A stretch of 64,000 nucleotides of DNA from CAVVDT01 sp963747005 (lineage in GTDB: Bacteria; Pseudomonadota; Alphaproteobacteria; Rhizobiales; Aestuariivirgaceae): the NCBI GenBank assembly GCA_963747005.1, contig CAVVDT010000009.1, positions 62,001 through 126,000 on the forward strand. The letters run 5' to 3'. The position numbers were made by a program, and so were the translations under genes. Below are positions 43,055-51,353 of this stretch, in pieces (the first letter of the stretch is position 1; each line of letters opens with the position of its first letter). The notes under the pieces are model-generated. The model had not been told where the DNA came from, did no database searches, and was given only the letters and a program-made list of their open reading frames with translations.

Positions 43055-43650
43055 CGGGCCGTCATCCAGATTTGGAGCGTCTTGAGGCGCTAATGCCCGC
43101 CATTCATCAGTTCCAGGCGCTTGCCCGCGAACACGGCATTGACGACATTTTTCAGGATAACGGCGGCAAGATACTTCAGATGCTCCTCGCGATCAATCTC
43201 CAGGGCATTCCGGGACGCGAGGGGAACGACGCCGTGGACGCTGAGGGTCGAGAATATGAACTCAAGAGCGTCAACATCTGGCTGACCGCAAGCTTCTCAA
43301 CCAACCACCACATCAACGTGCCGATCATAAACAAGTACCGCAAGGTCGGCTGGTACTTCGCGGCGTATGAAGGCATTGAGCTGCGACGCGTCTACTCGTT
43401 GGCGGCTGGGCAGTTAGAGGAGTATTTCGCGAAATGGGAGGCGAAGTGGATCGAGGAGCAAAAGGACATCAACAATCCCAAGATACCGCTCGGATTTGTA
43501 ATGGACCACGGCACATTGGCCTATACCGATCAAAAGAAACTTGATCTCAAGGCGGCAAAGCTCATCCGCGCCAAGCGAACAAAGGATGCTCGGAATCGCA
43601 AAGCAGCGAAGTCGAAGGCCCAAGCCACGCTTCTTGACACCCTCGACTGA
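43051..43650 (+). CDS. pvuIIR: PvuII-like type II restriction endonuclease
   Basis: 199-residue endonuclease resembling R.PvuII along its length: HPDLERLEALMPAI, HGIDDIFQDNGGKILQMLL, PGREGNDAVD, EYELKSVN, FSTNHHINV, DINNPKIP. Catalytic residues of R.PvuII (Asp58, Glu68, Lys70) appear as Asp60, Glu70 and Lys72; the base-contacting His pair (86-87) and Asn pair are kept, so cleavage of CAGCTG is predicted. Unlike the 157-residue R.PvuII it has a Lys-rich tail of about 40 residues. Start GTG 43051 overlaps the controller stop (GTGA). Base composition is less GC-rich than the surroundings, in line with transfer. Confidence 0.92.
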   Translation: MTGRHPDLERLEALMPAIHQFQALAREHGIDDIFQDNGGKILQMLLAINLQGIPGREGNDAVDAEGREYELKSVNIWLTASFSTNHHINVPIINKYRKVGWYFAAYEGIELRRVYSLAAGQLEEYFAKWEAKWIEEQKDINNPKIPLGFVMDHGTLAYTDQKKLDLKAAKLIRAKRTKDARNRKAAKSKAQATLLDTLD

Positions 43651-43796
43651 GGTCAAGACCACTGAGCGACTTGTCCCCGCACCCATCTTCATGCCGGATT
43701 GGTGGACCATAATTGGTGGACCATTGGTGGACCAGCTCGTTTGCGGTCTCGCCCTAATATATTGAAAATACGGGATTTTACATAGATGTGAGAGGT

Positions 43797-43870
43797 TGGC
43801 TGGGGGACTAGGATTCGAACCTAGACTGGCGGAGTCAGAGTCCGCTGTCCTACCGTTAGACGATCCCCCA
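43797..43870 (-). tRNA. tRNA-Gln (anticodon CTG)
   Basis: 74-nt cloverleaf read leftward from 43870: acceptor TGGGGGA pairs with TCCCCCA, D-arm with AACGGTAGGAC, anticodon stem GCGGA/TCCGC with loop CTCTGAC (anticodon CTG, reading CAG), T-arm CTAGG-TTCGAAT-CCTAG, discriminator G and an encoded CCA at 43797-43799. Its 3' end faces the restriction-modification system 146 bp away, the usual side for islands inserted at a tRNA. Confidence 0.95.
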
Positions 43871-44079
43871 TGCGGGGTGCCAAGCTTGTGGGGGGCGGTG
43901 ATATACGCTGGCGTGCCATGCCGTCAAGCCTCGCGCGTCGCACCGCGTGCGCTCTTGTGCGCCGCACGGCGCCGGTGTTAAAGACAGCCGCCAACCCGGG
44001 CACGCTTGCGGATTCGCCTCTTCCTGACATCCGGACGGCCGTGCCCCCCTATCCTGAAACCCTCATCGGAGGTTGGCCC

Positions 44080-45558
44080 ATGCCCGCATCGCCCTTTGCG
44101 GACTTCACCGAATACCTGACCTTCGACGACGTGCTGCTGAAGCCCGCCGCCTCTTCCGTCCTGCCCGGCGAGGCCGATACCGGCACCCGGCTCACCCGCG
44201 ACATCGAACTCGCCATGCCGATCATTTCCGCGGCCATGGACACCGTTACCGAAGCGGGCCTTGCCATTGCCATGGCCCAGGCGGGCGGCCTCGGCGTCAT
44301 CCATCGCAACCTCGCCCCCGATGCCCAGGCCGACGAGGTGAGGAAGGTCAAGCGCTTCGAATCCGGCATGGTGGTGAACCCCATCACCATCTCCCCCGAC
44401 GCCACCCTCGGCGATGTCCTGGCGCTCAAGGAGCAGCACCGCATTTCCGGCATTCCGGTGGTGGAGAAGTCGGGCCGCCTGGTCGGGATCATCACCAACC
44501 GCGATGTGCGCTTTGCCACCGACCCGAGCCAGAAGGTGGCCGACCTGATGACCAGGGAGAACCTCGTCACGGTGCCCGAAGGGGTCGATCGCGAGGAGGC
44601 CCGCCGCCTGCTGCACCGCCACCGCATCGAAAAGCTGATCGTGGTGGATGGCGATTATCACTGCATCGGCCTCATCACCGTCAACGACATGGAAAAGGCG
44701 GCCCTCCACCCCCATGCCACCAAGGATGCGCAGGGACGCCTCAGGGCGGCGGCCGCCACCGGCACCGGCCCGGAAGGCTTTGCCCGCGCCGAGGCGCTGA
44801 TCGCCGCCGGGGTGGACGCCGTCATCGTCGATACCGCCCACGGCCATTCAAGCCGCGTTCTCGACCAGGTGCGCCATATCAAGCGGCTCTCCAACGCGGT
44901 GCAGGTGATCGCCGGCAATGTGGCGACGGCGGACGCCACGCTCGCCCTCATCGAGGCCGGCGCCGACGCGGTGAAGGTGGGCATCGGGCCCGGTTCCATC
45001 TGCACCACGCGCATCGTCGCCGGCGTCGGGGTGCCGCAACTGACGGCCATCATGGATTGCGCCGCGGCGGCGGCCTCGAAGGACATTCCCGTCATCGCCG
45101 ACGGCGGCATCAAGTTTTCCGGCGATCTCGCCAAGGCGCTGGCCGCCGGCGCCAATGTGGCGATGATCGGCTCGCTGCTCGCCGGCACCGACGAAAGCCC
45201 CGGCGAGGTCTATCTCTATCAGGGACGCAGCTACAAGTCCTATCGCGGCATGGGCTCGGTGGGCGCCATGGCGCGCGGTTCCGCCGACCGCTATTTCCAG
45301 CAGGAAGTGAGGGACGCGCTGAAACTGGTGCCTGAAGGCATCGAAGGCCAGGTCGCCTACAAGGGCCCGGTGTCGGGTGTCCTGCATCAGTTGGTCGGCG
45401 GCCTGAGAGCCGCCATGGGCTATACCGGCGCGGCCACTCTGGCCGATTTCCGCCAGCGCGCCCAGTTCATCCGCATCTCCGGCGCAGGGCTTCGCGAAAG
45501 CCACGTGCACGATGTGCAGATCACGCGTGAATCCCCCAATTATGGAAGGCAGGGCTGA
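44080..45558 (+). CDS. guaB: inosine-5'-monophosphate dehydrogenase
   Basis: 492-residue IMP dehydrogenase, oxidising IMP to XMP in guanine nucleotide synthesis. Seen: YLTFDDVLLKPAASSVLPGE at the N-terminus, two CBS domains (about residues 95-205), GIGPGSICTTRIVAGVG with the catalytic Cys, GGIKFSGDLAKALAAGA and YRGMGSVGAM. ATG 44080 has CGGAGG 7 bp before it; the frame is open further upstream but without homology. Followed closely by MAPEG, rsmB and, at 47343, guaA, the next enzyme of the pathway. Confidence 0.97.
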   Translation: MPASPFADFTEYLTFDDVLLKPAASSVLPGEADTGTRLTRDIELAMPIISAAMDTVTEAGLAIAMAQAGGLGVIHRNLAPDAQADEVRKVKRFESGMVVNPITISPDATLGDVLALKEQHRISGIPVVEKSGRLVGIITNRDVRFATDPSQKVADLMTRENLVTVPEGVDREEARRLLHRHRIEKLIVVDGDYHCIGLITVNDMEKAALHPHATKDAQGRLRAAAATGTGPEGFARAEALIAAGVDAVIVDTAHGHSSRVLDQVRHIKRLSNAVQVIAGNVATADATLALIEAGADAVKVGIGPGSICTTRIVAGVGVPQLTAIMDCAAAAASKDIPVIADGGIKFSGDLAKALAAGANVAMIGSLLAGTDESPGEVYLYQGRSYKSYRGMGSVGAMARGSADRYFQQEVRDALKLVPEGIEGQVAYKGPVSGVLHQLVGGLRAAMGYTGAATLADFRQRAQFIRISGAGLRESHVHDVQITRESPNYGRQG

Positions 45559-45561
45559 CCC

Positions 45562-45984
45562 ATGACACCTGAAATGTGGCTTTTGCCGGTCTTTGCCCAT
45601 GTGTTGCTGGTGTTCGCCCTGCTTGGGCTCACCGGCAGCCGCCGCCGCGCCGCCATCCTGCGCGGCGAGGTGAAGATGAAGGACATCGCGCTCGACAACT
45701 CCGCCTGGCCGGCACCCTTGCGCAAGCTCGCCAACTCCTACGATAGCCAGTTCCAGTTGCCGGTGCTGTTCTATGCCGTGATGCCGCTCTATCTCATCAC
45801 CGGCATGCAGGATGCGCGCGCCGTGGTGCTGGCCTGGGCTTTTGTCGTCACCCGCTACGTGCATTCCTGGATCCACGCCACCACCAACTACGTGCCGCAT
45901 CGCTTCCTTGCCTTTGCGGCCGGTGTGACCATCCTCTTGGGCCTGTGGGTGTGGCTGTTCGTGCGCCTTTACGTGACCGGCTGA
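45562..45984 (+). CDS. MAPEG-family membrane protein
   Basis: 140-residue integral membrane protein with about four hydrophobic helices (LPVFAHVLLVFALLGLT near 7-23; YDSQFQLPVLFYAVMPLYL near 60; VVLAWAFVVTRYVHSWIH; FAAGVTILLGLWVWLFVRLY). The QFQLPVLFY and RYVHSWIHATTNYVPHR segments are typical of bacterial MAPEG proteins found between guaB and rsmB in alphaproteobacteria. Biochemical function is unsettled; related proteins are glutathione-linked. 3 bp after guaB. Confidence 0.88.
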   Translation: MTPEMWLLPVFAHVLLVFALLGLTGSRRRAAILRGEVKMKDIALDNSAWPAPLRKLANSYDSQFQLPVLFYAVMPLYLITGMQDARAVVLAWAFVVTRYVHSWIHATTNYVPHRFLAFAAGVTILLGLWVWLFVRLYVTG

Positions 45985-45988
45985 CCTG

Positions 45989-47284
45989 ATGCGCATGGGA
46001 GGCCGGCTCGCCGCCGCCATCGAGGTTCTGGACGAGATCGCTCAGCGCCATCGCCCTGCCAGCCAGTCGCTGGCCGACTGGGGACGTGCCCACCGCTTCG
46101 CTGGCGGTGGCGATCGTGCCGCCATCGGCAATCTCGTCTACGATGCCTTGCGGCGGCGCAACTCGCTCGGGCATCGCATGGCAAGCGATAGCTCGCGTGC
46201 GCTGGTGCTGGCCGTTGTCCGCTGCGTGTGGGAAATGCCTGTCGATCAGATCGCTGCAGCCTGCACCGAAGACCACGGCCCCGGTGCCCTGAGCGAGGAA
46301 GAACGAAGCCGCCTTGCGGCCGCCGACGACGATGCCGCGCCCGACTGGATGAGGGGCGACTATCCCGAATGGCTGGCGCCCAGCCTCACGCGGGCCTTCG
46401 GCGCGCGCGCGGTCGATGAGGGCGCCGGGCTCGCGGTCAGGGCGCCGGTCGATTTGCGCGCCAACACGCTCAAAAGCTCGCGCGACAAGGTGCTGGCGGC
46501 CTTGCAGAAATTCGGTGCCGAGGCGGGACCGTTGTCACCTGATGCGGTGCGCATCCCGGCACCCGCCGCCGGCGGTCGCACCCCCAATGTCGAGGCCGAG
46601 CCCGCCCATGCCCGCGGCTGGTTCGAGGTGCAGGACGCTGCATCGCAAGCGGCCGCCGCGATGACGGCGGTGAAGCCCGGCATGCAGGTCGCCGACATCT
46701 GCGCCGGGGCCGGCGGCAAGACCCTCGCCATGGCCGCCATGATGGCAGGAAAGGGCCAGATCCATGCCCACGACGCCGACCGCCATCGCCTGAAACCCAT
46801 CATCGAGCGCATCCGGCGGGCAGGGGCCCACAACGTGCAGGTGATCCCCGCCGACGAGCCCGAAAGGCTGGAGACGCTTTTGGGCCGCATGGACGTGGTG
46901 CTGGTCGACGCGCCGTGTTCGGGGTCCGGCTCGTGGCGCAGGAAGCCCGACGCCAAATGGCGCCTGAGCCCCAAGGCGCTCGAAACCCGCATCGCCGAAC
47001 AGGTCACCGTCCTCGCCCGCGCCCTACCGCTGGTGAGGCCCGGCGGCCGGATTGTCTATGTCACCTGCTCGGTGCTGCCGGAGGAGAATGGCGACCAGAT
47101 CGAGGCGTTCCTCGCCGCGCATGGCGAATTTCGCCTCAAGCCCTATGGCGATGTATGGCGTGAGGCCATGAGCGGCGAGCCGCCCGCGTCGGCCGACGGC
47201 AGCACCGCAACGCTTCTCCTGACCCCGGCGAGCCACGGCACCGATGGTTTTTTCATCGCGGTGATGGAGCGAACGGCAACTTGA
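45989..47284 (+). CDS. rsmB: 16S rRNA (cytosine-C5) methyltransferase, RsmB-like
   Basis: 431-residue RNA m5C methyltransferase. An N-terminal NusB-like helical part (AAAIEVLDEIAQRHRPA, then LVYDALRRR) precedes the Rossmann methyltransferase domain with DICAGAGGKTLAMAA (SAM binding), VDAPCSGSGSWRRKPD and the nucleophile in YVTCSVLPEENGDQ. It would methylate cytosine of 16S rRNA using SAM. Four bp after the MAPEG gene, in the conserved guaB-guaA neighbourhood. Confidence 0.9.
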   Translation: MRMGGRLAAAIEVLDEIAQRHRPASQSLADWGRAHRFAGGGDRAAIGNLVYDALRRRNSLGHRMASDSSRALVLAVVRCVWEMPVDQIAAACTEDHGPGALSEEERSRLAAADDDAAPDWMRGDYPEWLAPSLTRAFGARAVDEGAGLAVRAPVDLRANTLKSSRDKVLAALQKFGAEAGPLSPDAVRIPAPAAGGRTPNVEAEPAHARGWFEVQDAASQAAAAMTAVKPGMQVADICAGAGGKTLAMAAMMAGKGQIHAHDADRHRLKPIIERIRRAGAHNVQVIPADEPERLETLLGRMDVVLVDAPCSGSGSWRRKPDAKWRLSPKALETRIAEQVTVLARALPLVRPGGRIVYVTCSVLPEENGDQIEAFLAAHGEFRLKPYGDVWREAMSGEPPASADGSTATLLLTPASHGTDGFFIAVMERTAT

Positions 47285-47342
47285 TCGGGCGAGGGGGGCC
47301 TCAAACCTTGCGGACTCAGAGACTTTCCGTTACCTGCTCGCC

Positions 47343-48890
47343 ATGACAGAGCACATCCTCATCATCGATTTCGGTTCCCAGGTCACCCAGCTCATTGCGC
47401 GGCGGGTGCGCGAGGCTGGCGTCTATTCGGAAATCGTCCCCTACCAGGCGGCCGACAAGGCGCTTTCCCGCCACGGCCTGAAAGGCATCATCCTGTCGGG
47501 CGGCCCGGCAAGCGTGCTGGAAGGCGAAAGCCCGCGGGCCCCCGAACGGGTCTTCAGGCTGGGCCTGCCGGTGCTCGGCATCTGCTATGGCGAACAGGCG
47601 ATCTGCGCCCAGTTGGGCGGCAGGGTCGAGGCCTCCGATCACCGCGAATTCGGCCGCGCCTTCCTCAAGGTGGCTGAACATTGCGCCCTGTTCGACGGCG
47701 TATGGGGCCTGGGTGAGAGCCACCAGGTGTGGATGAGCCACGGCGACCGGGTGACGGCGATCCCGCCGGGCTTTCGCGTCGTCGGGACATCGGATGGCGC
47801 CCCCTTTGCCGCCATCTGCGACGAGCATCGCCATATCTATGGCCTGCAGTTCCACCCCGAAGTGGTCCATACCCCCGACGGCGCCAGGCTCTACCGCAAT
47901 TTCGTGACGGAGATCTGCGGCTGCCGCGGTGACTGGTCCATGGCCTCGTTCCGCGACCACGCCATCCACGAGATCAAGAAGAAGGTCGGCTTCGAAAGCG
48001 TCATCTGCGGCCTGTCGGGCGGCGTCGACAGCGCGGTGACGGCCGTCCTCATCCACGAGGCCATCGGCACCCAGCTCACCTGCATCTTCGTCGACCACGG
48101 CCTGATGCGGGCCGGCGAGGCCGAAGACGTGGTGCGCCTGTTCCGCGATGCCTACAACATCCCGCTCATCCATGTGGACGCCTCCAAACTGTTCCTCGAC
48201 GCGCTTGAGGGCGTTGCCGACCCGGAAGCCAAGCGCAAGACCATCGGGCGGCTGTTCATCGAGGTGTTCGAGGCCGAGGCGAAAAAGATCGGCGGCGCCG
48301 CCTTCCTGGCGCAAGGCACGCTTTACCCCGACGTGATCGAGAGCGTTTCCTTCACCGGCGGTCCCTCGGTCACCATCAAGTCGCACCACAATGTCGGGGG
48401 TCTCCCCGAGCGCATGAACATGAAGCTCATCGAGCCGTTGCGTGAACTGTTCAAGGACGAGGTGAGGGTGCTGGGACGCGAACTGGGCCTGCCCGAGCAT
48501 TTCGTCGCCCGCCACCCGTTCCCCGGCCCGGGCCTTGCCATCCGCGTTCCCGGCGCCATCAGCCGCGACAAGCTGGAAATCCTCAGGAAGGCCGATGTCG
48601 TCTTCCTCGACGAGATTAAAAAGGCCGGCCTCTATGACGCCATCTGGCAGGCCTTTGCCGTGCTGCTGCCGGTGCAGACGGTGGGCGTCATGGGCGACGG
48701 CCGCACTTACGATTTCGTCTGCGCCCTCAGGGCCGTCACCTCCACCGACGGCATGACGGCGGATTATTACCACTTCGACCACGACTTCCTCGCCCGCACC
48801 GCCACACGGATCATCAACGAGGTGAAGGGCATCAACCGCGTGGTCTACGACATAACCTCGAAGCCCCCGGGGACGATTGAGTGGGAGTAG
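47343..48890 (+). CDS. guaA: GMP synthase (glutamine-hydrolysing)
   Basis: 515-residue two-domain enzyme converting XMP to GMP. Glutaminase domain with Cys in LGICYGEQAIC and the His-x-Glu in LQFHPEV; ATP-pyrophosphatase domain with the P-loop GLSGGVDSAV; C-terminal dimerisation domain ending TADYYHFDHDF and GTIEWE. Full length and intact. Its last 172 bp are repeated in diverged form at 49814-49985, on the far side of the toxin-antitoxin module, so the present 3' end was probably supplied by an incoming element. Confidence 0.97.
   Translation: MTEHILIIDFGSQVTQLIARRVREAGVYSEIVPYQAADKALSRHGLKGIILSGGPASVLEGESPRAPERVFRLGLPVLGICYGEQAICAQLGGRVEASDHREFGRAFLKVAEHCALFDGVWGLGESHQVWMSHGDRVTAIPPGFRVVGTSDGAPFAAICDEHRHIYGLQFHPEVVHTPDGARLYRNFVTEICGCRGDWSMASFRDHAIHEIKKKVGFESVICGLSGGVDSAVTAVLIHEAIGTQLTCIFVDHGLMRAGEAEDVVRLFRDAYNIPLIHVDASKLFLDALEGVADPEAKRKTIGRLFIEVFEAEAKKIGGAAFLAQGTLYPDVIESVSFTGGPSVTIKSHHNVGGLPERMNMKLIEPLRELFKDEVRVLGRELGLPEHFVARHPFPGPGLAIRVPGAISRDKLEILRKADVVFLDEIKKAGLYDAIWQAFAVLLPVQTVGVMGDGRTYDFVCALRAVTSTDGMTADYYHFDHDFLARTATRIINEVKGINRVVYDITSKPPGTIEWE
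48719..48890 (+). repeat. direct repeat, left copy: guaA 3' end
   Basis: Aligns without gaps to 49814-49985 at about 149 of 172 positions by hand count, most changes being in third codon positions. Flanks the toxin-antitoxin module. Confidence 0.85.
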
Positions 48891-48893
48891 GCA

Positions 48894-48928
48894 TTCGTAT
48901 TGACATTGTAGATACGAAAGCGCATATT
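48894..48928 (+). promoter_or_regulatory. toxin-antitoxin promoter with inverted-repeat operator
   Basis: TTCGTAT (48894-48900) and ATACGAA (48912-48918) form a perfect 7-bp inverted repeat with an 11-bp spacer, overlapping TTGACA (48900-48905) and a CATATT -10 element (48923-48928) at 17-bp spacing. Binding by the ribbon-helix-helix antitoxin here would shut the promoter. Transcription would begin about at the antitoxin ATG (48935), so the message may be leaderless. Confidence 0.65.
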
Positions 48929-48934
48929 CTCGCT

Positions 48935-49276
48935 ATGTCAAAGGACCGTACATCAGCTTCGGAACTCTCTGAATCTCCAAACGTCACGCTTGCAAACCGT
49001 TCTTCGAGCGCGGACACGAAGGGCAGCATCAACCTTCGCATCGAGACGCGGACCCGCCAGCTCATCGATGATGCGGCCGCGGTTCTGGGCAAGACGCGCA
49101 CGGAGTTCATGATCGAGAGTGCGCGACGGCAAGCCATCGACGTGCTGCTTGACCAGCGGCTCTTCGTGCTCGACCCGAAGCGTTACGATGCCTTTGTGCT
49201 GGCGCTCGACAATCCTCCCGCGCCAGGGCCCAAACTACGCTCGCTGCTACGCCGGGTTCCGGCATGGGGCGGGTAG
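48935..49276 (+). CDS. TacA-type (DUF1778) ribbon-helix-helix antitoxin
   Basis: 113-residue antitoxin. Ribbon-helix-helix part with KGSINLRIETRTRQLIDDAA and LGKTRTEFMIESARRQAID, then a C-terminal toxin-binding tail (DQRLFVLDPKRYDAFVLALD). An N-terminal Ser-rich extension of about 35 residues precedes the fold. It would neutralise the GNAT toxin and repress the operon at the inverted repeat just upstream. ATG 48935 is chosen because the longer frame overlaps guaA and the promoter. Overlaps the toxin gene by 13 bp. Confidence 0.88.
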   Translation: MSKDRTSASELSESPNVTLANRSSSADTKGSINLRIETRTRQLIDDAAAVLGKTRTEFMIESARRQAIDVLLDQRLFVLDPKRYDAFVLALDNPPAPGPKLRSLLRRVPAWGG

Positions 49277-49794
49277 GCCGGCCGCCGGAGCGGTCCGGAC
49301 CTGCGCTTTCGGCGCCCGTTCGCGTGACTGCCGAACATGACCTTTCGGCCTTTGATTGCGGCGAGCCGGTACTGAACGACTGGTTGCGGCAGCGTGCGCT
49401 GAAGAATGAAAGCCGCTATTCGCGGACTTATGTGGTCTGCGAGGAGAACCGGGTGGTCGCCTATTTCTGCATATCCGCCGGAGCGGTGGAACGCGCCGCT
49501 GCGCCTGGCAAAATCCGGCGCAACGCTCCCGACACCATCCCGGTGTCGGTCATCGCACGACTTGCGGTCAGCCGCGACCATGCGGGAAGAGGACTCGGCG
49601 CCGACATCCTGTCGGACGCCCTGCGCCGCATTGCCGTCGCCTCGCAGAACATTGGCATAGCGGCCGTGCTCATCCACGCCAAGGATGAGGCAGCAAAGCG
49701 CTTCTACATGAAGTGCGCGGAGTTCGTCGAATATCCGGCCGACAGCCGAACGCTGTTTCTCCCCATCGAAACCGTGGTCGCGGCGTTCAGCTAG
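49264..49794 (+). CDS. TacT-type GNAT toxin (aminoacyl-tRNA acetyltransferase)
   Basis: 176-residue GNAT acetyltransferase of the TacT class, which acetylates the amino group of aminoacyl-tRNA and stops translation (family knowledge). Seen: LSAFDCGEPVLNDWLRQRAL near residue 27 (class signature), acetyl-CoA loop SRDHAGRGLGADIL (103-116) and the catalytic Tyr148 in KRFYMKCAEF. Overlap with the antitoxin gene gives coupled translation. Encoded within the insertion at the guaA 3' end. Confidence 0.9.
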   Translation: MGRVGRPPERSGPALSAPVRVTAEHDLSAFDCGEPVLNDWLRQRALKNESRYSRTYVVCEENRVVAYFCISAGAVERAAAPGKIRRNAPDTIPVSVIARLAVSRDHAGRGLGADILSDALRRIAVASQNIGIAAVLIHAKDEAAKRFYMKCAEFVEYPADSRTLFLPIETVVAAFS

Positions 49795-49813
49795 CTCGCA
49801 TTGCTCACGCCGC

Positions 49814-49985
49814 CTGCGCCCTCAGGGCCGTCACCTCGACCGACGACATGACGGCGGACTATTATCATTTCGACCACGACTTCCTCGCCCGCACCGCGAC
49901 CCGCATTGTCAACGAGGCGAAGGGCATCAATCGCGTCGTCTACGACATGACCCCAAAGCCGGCGGGGACGATCGGGTGGGAATGA
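49814..49985 (+). pseudogene. guaA 3'-end fragment (second copy, right boundary of insertion)
   Basis: In frame it encodes CALRAVTSTDDMTADYYHFD, then DFLARTATRIVNEAKGIN and GTIGWE with a stop, the last 56 residues of GMP synthase with a few substitutions, but no start or upstream part. It is the displaced original or imported tail of guaA and marks an attachment or recombination boundary. Between it and nirK (49986-50145) there is only the FNR-type box. Confidence 0.88.
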
Positions 49986-50059
49986 GTTGCCTCAAGGGCG
50001 GCCGTCGTCTGCACTCAACGAAAGTATAGCCATCCCCATCGGACAGGTCATGCCGGGGC

Positions 50060-50073
50060 TTGATGCAAGTCAA
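50060..50073 (+). promoter_or_regulatory. FNR/Nnr-type box upstream of nirK
   Basis: TTGAT-GCAA-GTCAA, matching the FNR/NnrR/DNR consensus TTGAY-N4-RTCAA. A class II activator centred at -41.5 would place transcription start near 50108, upstream of ATG 50146 but downstream of ATG 50092. Indicates low-oxygen and nitric-oxide control of nirK. Confidence 0.7.
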
Positions 50074-50145
50074 TGCGGGTGATCGGGAGGCATGTCCAAT
50101 ACCCCCACACAAATTGAAATTCACCATATGACGCGGAGACCAGAC

Positions 50146-51309
50146 ATGCGCAATATCGCAAATCGACTCGACCTTGGACGTCGCAACTTCCTCTTGACCG
50201 CTGGTGCGGTCGGGGCTTTCGCCGGCGCCGCTGAAGCCTTGCCGCTCGTGCCGCGGCCCGCCACCGACCCGGTGTTGCGTCCGGTCGCGGCCACGGTCGA
50301 CGTATCGGCCCTGCCGCGCGTGAAGCAGAAGCTTGTCGCCCCGCCCTTCGTGCCCGAACACGAGCAGGCAACAACGCGCGGCCCCGTCATCGTCGAGGTG
50401 GAATTCGTCGTCCATGAAAAGAAGATCCAGATCGACGACGACGGCACGACCACCTGGGCCTTTGCCTATAACGGCACGGTGCCCGGCCCGCTCGTCGTGG
50501 TTCACGAGGGCGATTATGTCGAGCTGACGCTGGTCAATCCCGAGACCAATCTGCTGGAGCACAACATCGACTTCCACGCCTCGACCGGCGCCCTGGGCGG
50601 CGGCGCGCTGACCAAGGTCATGCCGGGCCAGCACACCGTGCTGCGCTGGAAGGCCGTGAAGCCCGGCGTCTTCGTCTATCACTGCGCGCCAGGCGACGTG
50701 ATGATCCCCTACCACGTGGTGCAGGGCATGAACGGCGCTGTCATGGTGCTGCCGCGCGACGGATTGCGCGATCACGAAGGCAACCCCTACCGCTACGACC
50801 GGGCCTATTACATTGGCGAGCAGGATTTCTATATCCCGCGCGACGAGCAGGGCAACTACAAGACCTACGAAGGTGCTGCCGACAACATGGCCGATACCCT
50901 CGATGTCATGCGTGGTCTGGTCCCCACCCACGTCGTGTTCAACGGCAAGGTGGGAGCGCTCACAGGCGACAATGCCCTGAAGGCGAAGGTCGGCGAGAAG
51001 GTCCTGTTCATTCATTCGCAGGCCAATCGCGATACCCGCCCCCACCTCATCGGCGGTCATGGCGACCTCGTATGGGAGACGGGCTCGTTCGGCGACAGGC
51101 CGGCAACCAACCTGGAGACGTGGTTCATACGCGGCGGCTCGGCCGGCGCCATGGCCTATGAGTTCCGTCAGCCGGGGCTCTACGCCTATGTCAACCACAA
51201 CCTGATCGAGGCCGTGCTGCTGGGCGCTCTCGCCCACGTCAAGGTGGAAGGCGAGTGGAACAACGACCTGATGACACAGGTGTTGAAGGCAACGTCGGTT
51301 CATGCCTGA
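50146..51309 (+). CDS. nirK: copper-containing nitrite reductase
   Basis: 387-residue periplasmic NirK reducing nitrite to nitric oxide in denitrification. Tat signal: GRRNFLLTAGAVGAFAGAA (residues 11-29). Two cupredoxin domains; copper ligands visible in EHNIDFHASTGALGG (type 1 His, type 2 His, catalytic Asp), VYHCAPGDVMIPYH and VQGMNGAVM (Cys, His, Met), and RPHLIGGHGD. ATG 50146 is preferred: GGAG lies 7 bp upstream, it begins the Tat signal correctly, and the FNR-box geometry puts transcription start after the ATG at 50092, whose GGGAGG is also too close to it. Confidence 0.95.
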   Translation: MRNIANRLDLGRRNFLLTAGAVGAFAGAAEALPLVPRPATDPVLRPVAATVDVSALPRVKQKLVAPPFVPEHEQATTRGPVIVEVEFVVHEKKIQIDDDGTTTWAFAYNGTVPGPLVVVHEGDYVELTLVNPETNLLEHNIDFHASTGALGGGALTKVMPGQHTVLRWKAVKPGVFVYHCAPGDVMIPYHVVQGMNGAVMVLPRDGLRDHEGNPYRYDRAYYIGEQDFYIPRDEQGNYKTYEGAADNMADTLDVMRGLVPTHVVFNGKVGALTGDNALKAKVGEKVLFIHSQANRDTRPHLIGGHGDLVWETGSFGDRPATNLETWFIRGGSAGAMAYEFRQPGLYAYVNHNLIEAVLLGALAHVKVEGEWNNDLMTQVLKATSVHA

Positions 51310-51353
51310 CGATCGCGACCCGGCCGATTGAAGGAGCCATAATTAAACCACGG

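Noticed and set aside
48881..48934. Antitoxin start at 48881
   Set aside because: It overlaps the end of guaA and would place the promoter and operator inside the coding region; the ribbon-helix-helix part needs none of it.
50092..50145. nirK start at ATG 50092
   Set aside because: The GGGAGG is only 1 base from the ATG, and the FNR-box geometry puts transcription start downstream of it; ATG 50146 starts a proper Tat signal. It remains possible.
49927..51303. Long open frame antisense to nirK
   Set aside because: It mirrors the nirK coding sequence and shows no domain; nirK has all copper ligands.
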